Shown here in pieces: positions 18,231-27,420 of a DNA stretch of 64,000 nt. The notes beneath the pieces are model-generated. The model was not told the origin of the DNA. It saw only the letters and a program-made list of their open reading frames with translations, and did not search any database. Each line of letters begins with the position of its first letter. The stretch's first letter is position 1. The stretch is from contig WSYJ01000036.1 in assembly GCA_020186115.1 (NCBI GenBank), forward strand, positions 1,116,001 through 1,180,000. The letters are read 5' to 3'. This stretch comes from Histomonas meleagridis. Its lineage: Eukaryota > Parabasalia > Tritrichomonadida > Dientamoebidae. The translations under genes were made by a program, and so were the position numbers.

Positions 18231-21200
18231 TTATCTAAATTTCATATATCTTTTTAAAGTTTCTATTTTCTCTTTGGGATAATGTTCTTTTTGTATCAAA
18301 TAAGCGCAACAACTCTCAAACAGTTCTGGATTTCTTTGGTACACATCACTTGTCACATCGGCCAATCTAATTTTTATTTTTGGGTGTACTTTCTGCGACG
18401 AATTGATTACGTTTGACGCAATGCATATAATCTTTGTTAAGAATTCAGCACTCGCTTCTATCATCGGGTCTGCCATATCCAACAAATCATCCAGCACGTT
18501 AAATATTATATTTGAGGTACATGAATCCACAGTAATTTGTAAATAATAGAAGAAATTTACAAGTGCTTCTTCTTTTAACTCTGTGTTTAACAAATAATAT
18601 CGAACAAGTACTGCATATGCTGCTATTACATTACCTGTGATATCATCGTTATATAGATAAATCTCGTCAACTGAAAGTGTATATAAATATATGTTATAAA
18701 GTGCTTTAATGTAATCATTATGAAGTGGTATACATTCACTTTCAATACGTATTAATTGTTTAAGAATAGACACAACTTCATTCGTTTTATAGTTCTTTAT
18801 AACATTATTAATTTCTTCTTCATTATTATTATTAAGAATTTGGATTGGTATTAATGAATTTATATAATGTTGAATGAATTTATTTAATATTTCATTCTGT
18901 GGTTGAAGTTTCCCAACAACCATTATATATATAGTAATAAAATTATATATATCTGTTTTGATTATATCATTGTTAATTGTTTGTTCAATTAATGGGAAAA
19001 AATTGGCTTCAAATATTGGAATAAATTGTTGTGGATTAAATTGTGTAAGATAAAGTGTTATTTCATATAATTTATCAATGACAATTCCAATGATTTCAAT
19101 AATTTTATCGGATTCTATTTCTTCATCTTGAAATTTAATAAGTTCATTCATTCGCTTTAATTTAAAGTCAAGAATTTTAGTTGTTAATAAATGGAATGTT
19201 AAATAAGTTTTAACAAAATTCTCTTCATTAACTTCTTTATATGTAATTGACTTTTCGATCATTCGATTAATATGTTCAATGATATTATAAATTAATCCGA
19301 AATTAAATTTTTCAATGTAAGGTACGACTTCGAAATAAAGTTTAAATCCATATGACAAAAAATTATTTAATATTTCTTTATCATTTTTAAATAATTTAAT
19401 TGAAGCAAAAATTATTTTCGCTAATTCATATATAATAAGTGATACCATATAAGGATAATCAAGCCATTTTTGGATAATTTCAAATATGATTTTACAATTC
19501 GGTAAAAAATTGGTACCTAATGCAATTTCTAATGAATAAATGACTTCGAATTCATTTAATATTTCATTAACTTTCGATTTGAGGACAAATACTTTTAATG
19601 GTTTACCTTTGGGATTCACTCTCGAATAAATTGATTTAGGACAACATGAAGTATCACTAAACATTTCGAATATTTCAGGTGATAAATTAGATGTAACAAC
19701 ATTAATAGCGTTTTGAAATAAGACGCCAAAATAATTAATCGATCGTTCACCTAAAAATCGTATTAATGAAAACATAACTTGATGACGATGTTGATCAAAT
19801 AATTCATTAATATAAATGTTATTCATTTGAATCACATCATTTAAATATAAATTCATTTGTTCCATATGATCAGCTGATATTTCTTTAGTAGCGCGATATA
19901 TTGATTCGATACCATTAACAAAACACCAAATGATTGATATACGTAATATGAATGCGTTTTCTGTTACAGGATAAATCTTTTTAATGATTTCATTGATTTC
20001 ATTAAAGTATTGATAAAATTCGGGCACTGATTTTTCAAACCTTGTTATGATACTAAATAAATGTCCTTCAATTATTGGATCTGTTACTCTTAATATTAAA
20101 TCTCGGACATTAGGATATATTTGATCACATCGTTCTATTAAAGTATTAATAGAAGAGAAACTAACAAAAATATCAAATGTCTTTGCTGCTGTTTTTTGGA
20201 CTTCAATTGATGTCTCATTAATAAAATTAATAAGATATGGATATATCCAATCAAATGTAAATTCTTGAAAATGATATTGAATTGCTTTTGATAATGATCC
20301 AATTATTTTATATGTTAAAAGACGTATAGTATAATGATAATTATAATGAAAATATGAGATAATGTCACTTGTAAATTCTTGAATCAAATCTTTATTACCG
20401 ATGATTTCAAAGTAGACTTTTGAATCAAAAACTGTAAATGGATAAAGTATTGCATAAAACTGTTGCCATGTACATTGATTCGGTTGTTGCGTAATATGTT
20501 TACGAAGTTCATTAAGATACCGAAAATAATTAGGTGAACCTGAATTACAAATGATTTCCTCTAAAACATTAATGGCTATTTTAGCTGACGATGTATCATT
20601 AGGATCATCCCCCAATATACTTTGTTCATTTATTTCTGAAATAACTTGGATAAGACACTGAAATACTGGTCCATAATATGAAGGAGAATTTGAACACATT
20701 AGGGGTGCCCCTTCCGATAAGGCACTGAATATAAAAAGTGCATTGTTACGATGGGAATACGTTTGTGTTGTTGCTATTTGTGTTAAATAATTGATGAGTG
20801 GTGAAAGAACATCATTAAAAAGAAGAGCATGTTTTAGAGAAAAGTCTTCTATAGCATATAAAATATTATGGATTTTGTCTTGTGGAAAATTAGAAATAAG
20901 TTGTGGAAATACAGATTTAAAAAATTCAATATCTTCAATAGCTCCAGAAAGTGCAAAGAAAAGTTGCGCACGCGGAACAATAGATTCTTCATATATAATT
21001 TCTTTAGAAGTTAAGTTAAGAAGAAATTCATGTGGAAATCCTGATAGACCTTGTCGATCAAGAAGTATTTTTTGAATAATAATAAATACTCCAGTCTCTA
21101 ATTCTGGTATGCTTGACATTTTCATTATAAATTCTTGTATAACGGTAGAGCCATTCATTTTGAATGTAGTACTTGCCATTATATGAATTACACATAAAAG

Positions 21201-21512
21201 TAAGGATTTAGTCACTTCTAAAATTGATGGGTTGGTTAAAATACCTATGATTCTTTCAGAAAAAATACCCCAAAAGTTATTCATGAAATCACCATTTTGA
21301 CATATTCCTGCTTTTATAACATGAAAAAGAAGAGTTGCTCCAACTTTCTGAATTCTTTGGTCTCCACTTTCACAAATTAGTTGGAATGAAAGTAATGCAA
21401 AATTAAGTGGTGCTTGTTGAAGAAATGCTGTTAAATTTGTATCACTTTGTTGTCTTGTCTCACTTGCTGAAAGAGCATCGAGTGCAAGAGCACAAAATGT
21501 TTGTAAATCCAT
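18231..21512 (-). CDS. Karyopherin-beta (importin/exportin) family protein
   Basis: 1093 residues, almost wholly helical repeats with the HEAT-like pattern of nuclear transport receptors. The N-terminus (ALDALSASETRQQSDTNL, then FQLICESGDQRIQKVGATLLFHVI) is the importin-beta N-terminal domain, which binds Ran. The length is close to importin-5/Kap121-type receptors (about 1100), and an Asp/Glu-rich loop segment around residues 780-800 may contact Ran or cargo. Cargo cannot be deduced. The ATG at 21510-21512 has TCATTTGA directly before it, a good Initiator match. The long AT-rich coding sequence, with few GC-ending codons, suggests modest expression. Confidence 0.8.
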   Translation of the reverse strand: MDLQTFCALALDALSASETRQQSDTNLTAFLQQAPLNFALLSFQLICESGDQRIQKVGATLLFHVIKAGICQNGDFMNNFWGIFSERIIGILTNPSILEVTKSLLLCVIHIMASTTFKMNGSTVIQEFIMKMSSIPELETGVFIIIQKILLDRQGLSGFPHEFLLNLTSKEIIYEESIVPRAQLFFALSGAIEDIEFFKSVFPQLISNFPQDKIHNILYAIEDFSLKHALLFNDVLSPLINYLTQIATTQTYSHRNNALFIFSALSEGAPLMCSNSPSYYGPVFQCLIQVISEINEQSILGDDPNDTSSAKIAINVLEEIICNSGSPNYFRYLNELRKHITQQPNQCTWQQFYAILYPFTVFDSKVYFEIIGNKDLIQEFTSDIISYFHYNYHYTIRLLTYKIIGSLSKAIQYHFQEFTFDWIYPYLINFINETSIEVQKTAAKTFDIFVSFSSINTLIERCDQIYPNVRDLILRVTDPIIEGHLFSIITRFEKSVPEFYQYFNEINEIIKKIYPVTENAFILRISIIWCFVNGIESIYRATKEISADHMEQMNLYLNDVIQMNNIYINELFDQHRHQVMFSLIRFLGERSINYFGVLFQNAINVVTSNLSPEIFEMFSDTSCCPKSIYSRVNPKGKPLKVFVLKSKVNEILNEFEVIYSLEIALGTNFLPNCKIIFEIIQKWLDYPYMVSLIIYELAKIIFASIKLFKNDKEILNNFLSYGFKLYFEVVPYIEKFNFGLIYNIIEHINRMIEKSITYKEVNEENFVKTYLTFHLLTTKILDFKLKRMNELIKFQDEEIESDKIIEIIGIVIDKLYEITLYLTQFNPQQFIPIFEANFFPLIEQTINNDIIKTDIYNFITIYIMVVGKLQPQNEILNKFIQHYINSLIPIQILNNNNEEEINNVIKNYKTNEVVSILKQLIRIESECIPLHNDYIKALYNIYLYTLSVDEIYLYNDDITGNVIAAYAVLVRYYLLNTELKEEALVNFFYYLQITVDSCTSNIIFNVLDDLLDMADPMIEASAEFLTKIICIASNVINSSQKVHPKIKIRLADVTSDVYQRNPELFESCCAYLIQKEHYPKEKIETLKRYMKFR

Positions 21513-21844
21513 TCAAATGATGAATATTGTGCAGCAAAAAACAAAAACTGTAATTTGAATTGAATTTGGTATAATGCATTCAAAGTTGTGACCAACCACC
21601 GGAAAGGAGACTTCAAATTTGCCACTATAACTTTCATAGCTGAATACGTATTAAGAGAATATACTAATCTTAATTAACTACTGTATAATTTTTTTAAGTA
21701 TCATTTTTTTTAAAAAAAAGATAATTGATATTTATTAAAAATTCAATCAATGTTTTATTAAAAAATAAAAGTACTTAAGATCTTTCATATTTAAGATAAA
21801 AAAATCCAAAAAAGAATTATTGAACAGATTTCCTATTTGAATTT
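21513..21844. other. Intergenic region
   Basis: About 330 bases between two minus-strand genes. It contains the karyopherin promoter next to 21513 and poly-A/T tracts near 21700-21720; no gene seen. Confidence 0.5.
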
Positions 21845-22207
21845 TTACTCAGTGATTACTGAAACTTCAACATGAACTTCTGGTTCAAGGCCAATTTGTG
21901 TGACTTGTTTAACAGCAGCTGGCGTTCCAACAAAATCGATAACACGTTTGTAAATACGAAGTTCAAGATGATCGTATGTTTCAGTACCGTTACCACATGG
22001 AGCTCTGCGTGTTGTGATCCTAAGTCTACGGCGTGGCATTGGAATTGGTCCACGAACTTTGAGATGCTCAGCTTTGAGCTTTTGAATTAAATTATTGCAA
22101 ACCTTTTGAAGATTTGGAAGTTTTGAAGATGTGATTGTGAGACGAATGCGTTGCGTTGCTTGAACTGCTGCAACTTCCTTCTTTTCATCACCAGTTGGGA
22201 TGCTCAT
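21845..22207 (-). CDS. RPS20: 40S ribosomal protein S20 (uS10)
   Basis: 120 residues matching eukaryotic S20/uS10 along its length: RIRLTITSSKLPNLQKVCNNL, then VRGPIPMPRRRLRITTRRAPCGNGTET (family KGPVRMPTK...RKTPCGEGSKT), YDHLELRIYKRVID, and VEVSVITE-type end. It sits in the head of the small subunit. The start ATG is preceded by CCTTTTCC and a GGTTTGG box, the same module as in front of the eL8 gene at 49868. The codon choice is richer in C-ending codons than in neighbours, as expected of a highly expressed gene. Confidence 0.97.
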   Translation of the reverse strand: MSIPTGDEKKEVAAVQATQRIRLTITSSKLPNLQKVCNNLIQKLKAEHLKVRGPIPMPRRRLRITTRRAPCGNGTETYDHLELRIYKRVIDFVGTPAAVKQVTQIGLEPEVHVEVSVITE

Positions 22208-22232
22208 TGGAAAAGGAAGACCAAACCGTTCG
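22208..22232 (-). promoter_or_regulatory. Ribosomal protein promoter module of S20
   Basis: Read toward the gene: AACGGTTTGG, a short spacer, then TCCTTTTCC ending 1 bp before the ATG. The same order and spacing occur before the eL8 gene. AACGGTT fits a Myb-type site and CCTTT fits a start-site element described for trichomonad promoters. Confidence 0.6.
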
Positions 22233-22624
22233 ACGATAGATAGTCACTTTTTTATAAATGAATTATTCTTTGTAGGGAAATTTTATCTTTTTTGATACTA
22301 AATTATATTAATGGTAAAATACAACAAGAGGAAAATTTTATGTTTATAAAAATTCGGAATTCATCATAAGTTGCTTGAATTAATAATTATCAATTTATAT
22401 TAGCTTAATTAATTGGGATTACATGGCGCATCTAAATATAATTATTTGTTATCCTCATGCATTTTAAAGATTAAACATTAAAAGATTATTATTTTTTTTT
22501 TTCATATTCTGAATATGAAATAAAATAAATTTATTTTAGATGTAAAAAATGATAAATGAATAAATGAGAGCAATTTTACTTCTAAGATAAGAACTTTAAG
22601 CAATCATTATAAGAGCTTGATTAA
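22233..22624. other. Intergenic region
   Basis: About 390 AT-rich bases between the S20 and VMA21 genes, with poly-T near 22490-22502. No gene seen. Confidence 0.5.
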
Positions 22625-22984
22625 TTAATCCTGTTTTTGTTTTTCTCTTTTTTCTTCCTCTACATCATGTTTCCATGCCCAGAAATAGAAGCTAAAAACT
22701 ATTGCCTGTGTTAGAATAACAGCAAGGCCACATGCATAAATTGGTGAATCATACCTACTGATTGAAGGGAAAATTTTTGGAATCAATTCTCTTCCAAGGA
22801 AGAATGTACCAAATCCTACTATTACTAAGGAAGCTGAAATGAAAATAAAAATTTTTAAAACATTCCGATTTTTCTTCATTATCAAAGCTTGAAAAACAGT
22901 TGGTCCTTTTGGTAAGTCTTTAAGATCTGGTTTAATTTGTATTTCTTCGATTTTTTGTGGTTTTTTTTCTTCTTGTGTCGACAT
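22625..22984 (-). CDS. VMA21: VMA21-like V-ATPase assembly factor
   Basis: 119 residues with two transmembrane helices (about 45-65 and 84-106) and short charged ends, the topology and size of Vma21. Family-like features are a helix with IFISASLVIVGFGTFF, a loop with SRYDSPIYACG (family MSNRDSYFYAA) and a second helix ending FYFWAWKHDVEEE, then a basic/acidic tail ending KQKQD. Vma21 works in the ER membrane, escorting the V-ATPase Vo sector during assembly. The N-terminal 40 residues are a charged extension. It is divergently paired with the AP beta gene, sharing a 67-bp promoter. Confidence 0.85.
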   Translation of the reverse strand: MSTQEEKKPQKIEEIQIKPDLKDLPKGPTVFQALIMKKNRNVLKIFIFISASLVIVGFGTFFLGRELIPKIFPSISRYDSPIYACGLAVILTQAIVFSFYFWAWKHDVEEEKREKQKQD

Positions 22985-23051
22985 CTAGCCAGTTTGTTAA
23001 CAAACTGATCAGATGAATTCAATTGCTTTTAATCGTTCTTGATATAACCAA
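22985..23051. promoter_or_regulatory. 67-bp shared divergent promoter with 16-base palindrome
   Basis: Only 67 bp separate the VMA21 and beta-adaptin start codons. AGTTTGTTAACAAACT (22991-23006) is a perfect 16-base palindrome and carries GTTAAC. Transcription of both genes must start inside this interval unless start codons are misjudged. Confidence 0.65.
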
Positions 23052-25520
23052 ATGTTTTATCCAAGCGAAGGAACTTTTGATTATAAAGACAAAAAAAATA
23101 AAAATGAAATGGCAACCCTTCGTGAACAACTTGAAGGAAATGATCCATATCAACGAAAAAAAGCAGCCAAGATTGTAATTTCAAAGATGAGAGGTGGTGA
23201 AAACGTCCAACTTTTATTTTCATCAATTCTTCGTTGTGTAAAAACAGATGACCTAGAACTGAAGAAACTTGCTTATTTATATTTGGTTAATTATTCATCA
23301 AAAGAATCAGAACAAGCAATTATGGCAGTTAATACATTTATTCAAGATAGCCAAGATAACAACCCTTTGATACGTGCTCTTGCTGTTCGTAACATGTGTA
23401 GAATTCGACTTGAAAATGTTGCTGAACATATGATTCAACCTTTAAGTCGATGTCTTAAAGATGAAGATCCTTATGTTCGGAAAACATCTGTTTTTGGGGT
23501 TGTTAAGCTTTATGACATCATTCCAGAGTCTGTAGAAAATTCATCATTATTCAAAATTTTATTATCACTTTTAAATGATGAAAACCCAATGGTTGTTTCT
23601 AATACAACGGCAGCCATTTTAGAAATTAATGAGAAACGTACCAATCCTTTATTTCTATTTAATTCAGAGAATATTGGACCGATTTTATCAGCCGCAACTT
23701 CATGTACTGAGTGGTGTTTGTCACTTCTTCTTGATGCTCTTAGTAAATATAAGCCAACATCAGTAGATGATGCATCATACATGATCGACCGTTTACTCCC
23801 ATTTACTAAGCAAAGTAATCCGGCGGTTGTTATCGGCGCATTTAAGTGCATCTTTTTATTTTTAGGGTACTCCAATAAAGATCCACAAGAAGTATTTGAA
23901 CAAGCTTTACCACCTGTTATCTCATTTATAACCACGGGTGATAATGAGATTCAATTTGTAATTCTTCGTACTATCTCTTTGTTTGTTCTTAAATATCCTA
24001 ATTCACTTGACAAAAGCATTCGATTATTTTTTGTTAAATATAATGATCCATCATATATTAAAATGGAAAAACTTGATATTGTTATGTCAATTTGTAAACC
24101 ACGAAATGCTAAATTAGTTCTTGGAGAATTACGTGAATATTGTAATTTTGTGGATGTATCATTTGTCCGTAAAAGCATATATGCTATTGGTCAAATAGCA
24201 CTTAAACAAGAAAGTTTTGCATCATCATGTGTTGATATATTAAATGAACTCTTCCAAGGGAAAGCAGATTATGCTATCGAAGAAGCTATAATCGTTTCAT
24301 GTGATATCTTCCGGAAATATCCCGGAAAATTCGAATCAATATTAGCATCGATTTGTTCATGTTTAGATATAATTAAAGAACCTAAAGCCAAAGTAGCAGC
24401 GATTTGGATTTTAGGCGAATATTGTCATGTGATTGATAAAGTCGATGTATTTTTAGATCCATTTTTAGATTCATTTCATGATGAATCGGAATTAGTACAA
24501 TTACAAATACTTTCATCACTTGTAAAGATATATTTATATAAACCAGATTTAGCACGTGATCAATTGCAATTTGCTTTTAATGAAGCAACAAAAGATGGGA
24601 ACATTCCCGATGTTAAAAATAGAGCATTAATCTATTGGCGAATGTTATCAATAGATGTTAATGAAGCAAAAAACATTATATTATTCGATAAACAAAATGT
24701 TGAATCATCACAAAAACAATTTACTGATGATGTATTACTCGAATTAATTAAAAACATTGGAAACGTTTCAGGTGTATTACATATTGTACCATCTGATTTT
24801 GTTACACGTGAAAAATATATACCGGAAGCAGATGACTTTTTACAAATTGATGATATTTCTAAAGAAGAAGTTCATCATATATGGAAACCAATACAATTAA
24901 CTAATAATAATTTTATCGATTTAATGTATGATTTTAATGAGAATAATTTTTATTTGAAAATGATTAATAAATCTATGAATAACTTGGATGGGTTTGCTAT
25001 AGCTATAAATAAAAATGTAATCGGATTATCATTCGTATCAATTCCAACTTTTCCTGCGTATATAGAATCGGGTGATATATTCGAAATTTCGATTCCATAT
25101 AAAATTGACTTAAATGATGTTGGTAACGTTGATAAAAATATGTTACAAATTGCATTAAGAACTAATGAGGGTACAGTTTACGGATTATGTAAAATTCCAA
25201 TCGAATATACTTTTACAAATGATGGAAATATTTCACAAGATAAATTTAGAGAATTATACGTTTCAAATAAATTCGAGTTTAATGTGGTCTTAAATGATGT
25301 GGAATTAGCAAGTGATAATGATTTAATGAAAAGAAAAGTGTTTATTGTAGGTAAAAATGAGAATAAAACTTATGTCTCTTTCGCAATGAAAGAAAACGAA
25401 ATATTCGTTGGTGAAATTATACAAAATAATCCACAGATGGCAGCGCTGATTAAGGCACAATCATCAAACTATTTGAAGTTGGTTCAGGATGGTTTAATTG
25501 ACATTCTTGCTAAAAAATAA
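23052..25520 (+). CDS. AP-complex beta subunit (beta-adaptin)
   Basis: 822 residues. The trunk (about 10-540) has the beta-adaptin signature: NDPYQRKKAAKIVISKM, then LKKLAYLYLVNYSS, NTFIQDSQDNNPLIRALAVRNM, then CLKDEDPYVRKTSVFGVVKLY. A short linker leads to a C-terminal part (about 590-822) with beta-sandwich and platform-like strands typical of an appendage domain (NFIDLMYDFNENNFYLKMINKSM). AP complexes select cargo and recruit clathrin at Golgi, endosome or plasma membrane. AP-1/2 and AP-4 beta chains cannot be separated here; a clear clathrin-box linker was not found. The first ATG is used. Confidence 0.88.
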   Translation: MFYPSEGTFDYKDKKNKNEMATLREQLEGNDPYQRKKAAKIVISKMRGGENVQLLFSSILRCVKTDDLELKKLAYLYLVNYSSKESEQAIMAVNTFIQDSQDNNPLIRALAVRNMCRIRLENVAEHMIQPLSRCLKDEDPYVRKTSVFGVVKLYDIIPESVENSSLFKILLSLLNDENPMVVSNTTAAILEINEKRTNPLFLFNSENIGPILSAATSCTEWCLSLLLDALSKYKPTSVDDASYMIDRLLPFTKQSNPAVVIGAFKCIFLFLGYSNKDPQEVFEQALPPVISFITTGDNEIQFVILRTISLFVLKYPNSLDKSIRLFFVKYNDPSYIKMEKLDIVMSICKPRNAKLVLGELREYCNFVDVSFVRKSIYAIGQIALKQESFASSCVDILNELFQGKADYAIEEAIIVSCDIFRKYPGKFESILASICSCLDIIKEPKAKVAAIWILGEYCHVIDKVDVFLDPFLDSFHDESELVQLQILSSLVKIYLYKPDLARDQLQFAFNEATKDGNIPDVKNRALIYWRMLSIDVNEAKNIILFDKQNVESSQKQFTDDVLLELIKNIGNVSGVLHIVPSDFVTREKYIPEADDFLQIDDISKEEVHHIWKPIQLTNNNFIDLMYDFNENNFYLKMINKSMNNLDGFAIAINKNVIGLSFVSIPTFPAYIESGDIFEISIPYKIDLNDVGNVDKNMLQIALRTNEGTVYGLCKIPIEYTFTNDGNISQDKFRELYVSNKFEFNVVLNDVELASDNDLMKRKVFIVGKNENKTYVSFAMKENEIFVGEIIQNNPQMAALIKAQSSNYLKLVQDGLIDILAKK

Positions 25521-25603
25521 TTTATAATAAATAATATCATTTTTTGAAGATTTTTTAGAAATAAAAATCAATAATAAATATTCATTTTTTAAACATTTTG
25601 TTG
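25521..25603. other. Gap between AP beta gene and inverted-repeat element
   Basis: Short AT-rich spacer with no recognisable target-site duplication next to the element. Confidence 0.4.
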
Positions 25604-26432
25604 TGTACGGAAATTCTCAAAAATCATTCAATTTATGAGTAAACTATTCAAGCTAAAATTTTCACTCCATCCTACTAGCGACCGTTAGAGGCTGAAGCAG
25701 CAAATGCAAATCAAATTTAATTTGGCAATTCAGCGTCGAATCTCATAAATACAATGAAGAATATTTTTTATCTATTATAGATGATAATTTTATATAATAC
25801 AAACAATTTTTAATAAATCAGAATTCTCTCTAGAGAGTTTGTAACAATATAAAGTAAAATTTATGAATTCTCTGAAAAAGTGTAATTCAAAATATTTTAG
25901 CAAAAGTTAAAAGCATACAGTGATACAAAAAATGTGAAAATTTAGTGAAAAGAAGTGAAGATTCTTGTGGACCACCCCAAAACCGTTAACAATCGGAATA
26001 TACATGAAACTTGTATACAAAGGTGTAAAATAGAATACAACAATATCTCACATACAAAAAGTTAAAGGGTTCATTAATCCATTTGTTTCATATGAGACAA
26101 AACGAGTATACAACTCTACAACAAATTTTTTTATGCAAGCGCAGAAGGCTCGAGCGGTTGTGATCGTATTTCACTGAAAAAACCGGGCTTTTTCAGTGAA
26201 ATACGATCACAACCGCAGGGGTGGGTTGGAATGTGATTGAATAGTTTACATCGAAATTGAATGATTTTCGAGAATTTCTGTACAGCTGGTGTACTAAAAA
26301 TCCCAAAATTTGAATGATTATTTATCCAAACAGACTAGTCAATTATTTCATAACGTGGATGAAAATCTGTTCAATTTCCACTTTTTGAGTGGTTTACTCG
26401 AAAATTGACTGATTTTTGAGAATTACCGTACA
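25604..26432. mobile_element. Non-coding element with ~48-bp terminal inverted repeats
   Basis: A left end at 25604-25653 (TGTACGGAAATTCTC...) is matched in inverse by 26234-26284 and again, less perfectly, by 26385-26432. The matches include a terminal TGTACRG, AATTCTCRAAAATCA and AGTAAACTATTCAA. There is no open frame of size, so it looks like a MITE or a solo/compound derivative of a DNA transposon, perhaps with a second copy's end added on the right. Target-site duplications are not obvious. A perfect hairpin lies inside at 26154-26216. Confidence 0.6.
26154..26216. repeat. Perfect 28-bp hairpin with 7-base loop
   Basis: Bases 26154-26181 are the exact reverse complement of 26189-26216, with loop ACCGGGC between. 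The stem starts GCGGTTGTGATCG and has no mismatch or bulge over 28 bp. CNGTT-type motifs are present on both arms. It could be a foldback core, a small-RNA precursor or a recombination signal; I cannot decide. Confidence 0.9.
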
Positions 26433-27420
26433 GGACAATTATATTCATTTTTTTTCACATTTTTTTTATTTTTTTATTTTTGAATAACTTTTTGATTTGA
26501 TATCAAAAAAAAAATCTTATACAATTGTAACGGATGATTTTGTGATGATCCACATAATTAAAACATTAGTATATTTAAGCTCTGAGCATCAATGTTTAAA
26601 CTTGACGAACCATTTGATAATTGGTATCCACTTATAAGTATATCTGAAGAATAAATTTATTTAATCAAATACTTGTAAGCCACAAATTATTATGAATTAC
26701 ATGAAAGAAAAATATGACTTAGAAGTTGAATTTATCCTTAAATAAAAATGTGGGTCATTAGTTGCTGATATACAATCTTTTTTTATTCAAATTCTGAAAG
26801 AAATTGTTCATTATCATATCCGTTCATGGACGGAAGGCTATTCAATTATAATTCAAAAAAAAATTGTTGCAACAATATGATTATTATTCTTTATGATCAC
26901 AAATTGTGGAAACAATTTGAATTAATAATATTTGGTAAACTGATATTAAAATATTGAATGAAAGGGATAATTTTTTCTCATTATTTCTTGAAAAATGCAG
27001 TGATCTTCATTGTTTTCAATCATTTTTACATGAAAGATGAAAATATCCTTTATTTACGCATAGATTCATTAAATACTTTTAATAAAATATATTAATTATA
27101 TTAAGTATCTTATTTTATATTTATATCAGTTTTAATCATACACACAAGATCAGATGAGACAATGAAAATTAAATTTTGATTTCCTTTTGTAATATTAATT
27201 AATAATTATATTTCGATATTTCCTTTGGGTTATGTACATATATATTATTCTATTTTCGAGATATTTTTATTTTATTCGTAAATTTTTTCAATGCATATTT
27301 GGTCAGTCTACTTTTTAAAAAAAATAATTCAAATTTTGATAATAAAAAAGTGAGCCATTTGTGTCACTCATTTAATGTGAAAAGTGGTTGCGTTGAAATT
27401 ACATTTTATATCACATAGCA
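26433..27420. other. Intergenic region
   Basis: About 1 kb of strongly AT-rich DNA with poly-T tracts near 26450-26500. No gene seen. A TCACAT Initiator-like motif lies just before the ATG at 27421. Confidence 0.5.

Noticed and set aside
21431-21637. Minus-strand frame overlapping the karyopherin start
   Set aside because: It overlaps the well-supported N-terminus in another frame and lacks recognisable features.
26144-26156. AAGGCTCGAGCG, also near 59900
   Set aside because: Only a 12-base match, with no similarity beyond it, so it is not treated as a repeat family.
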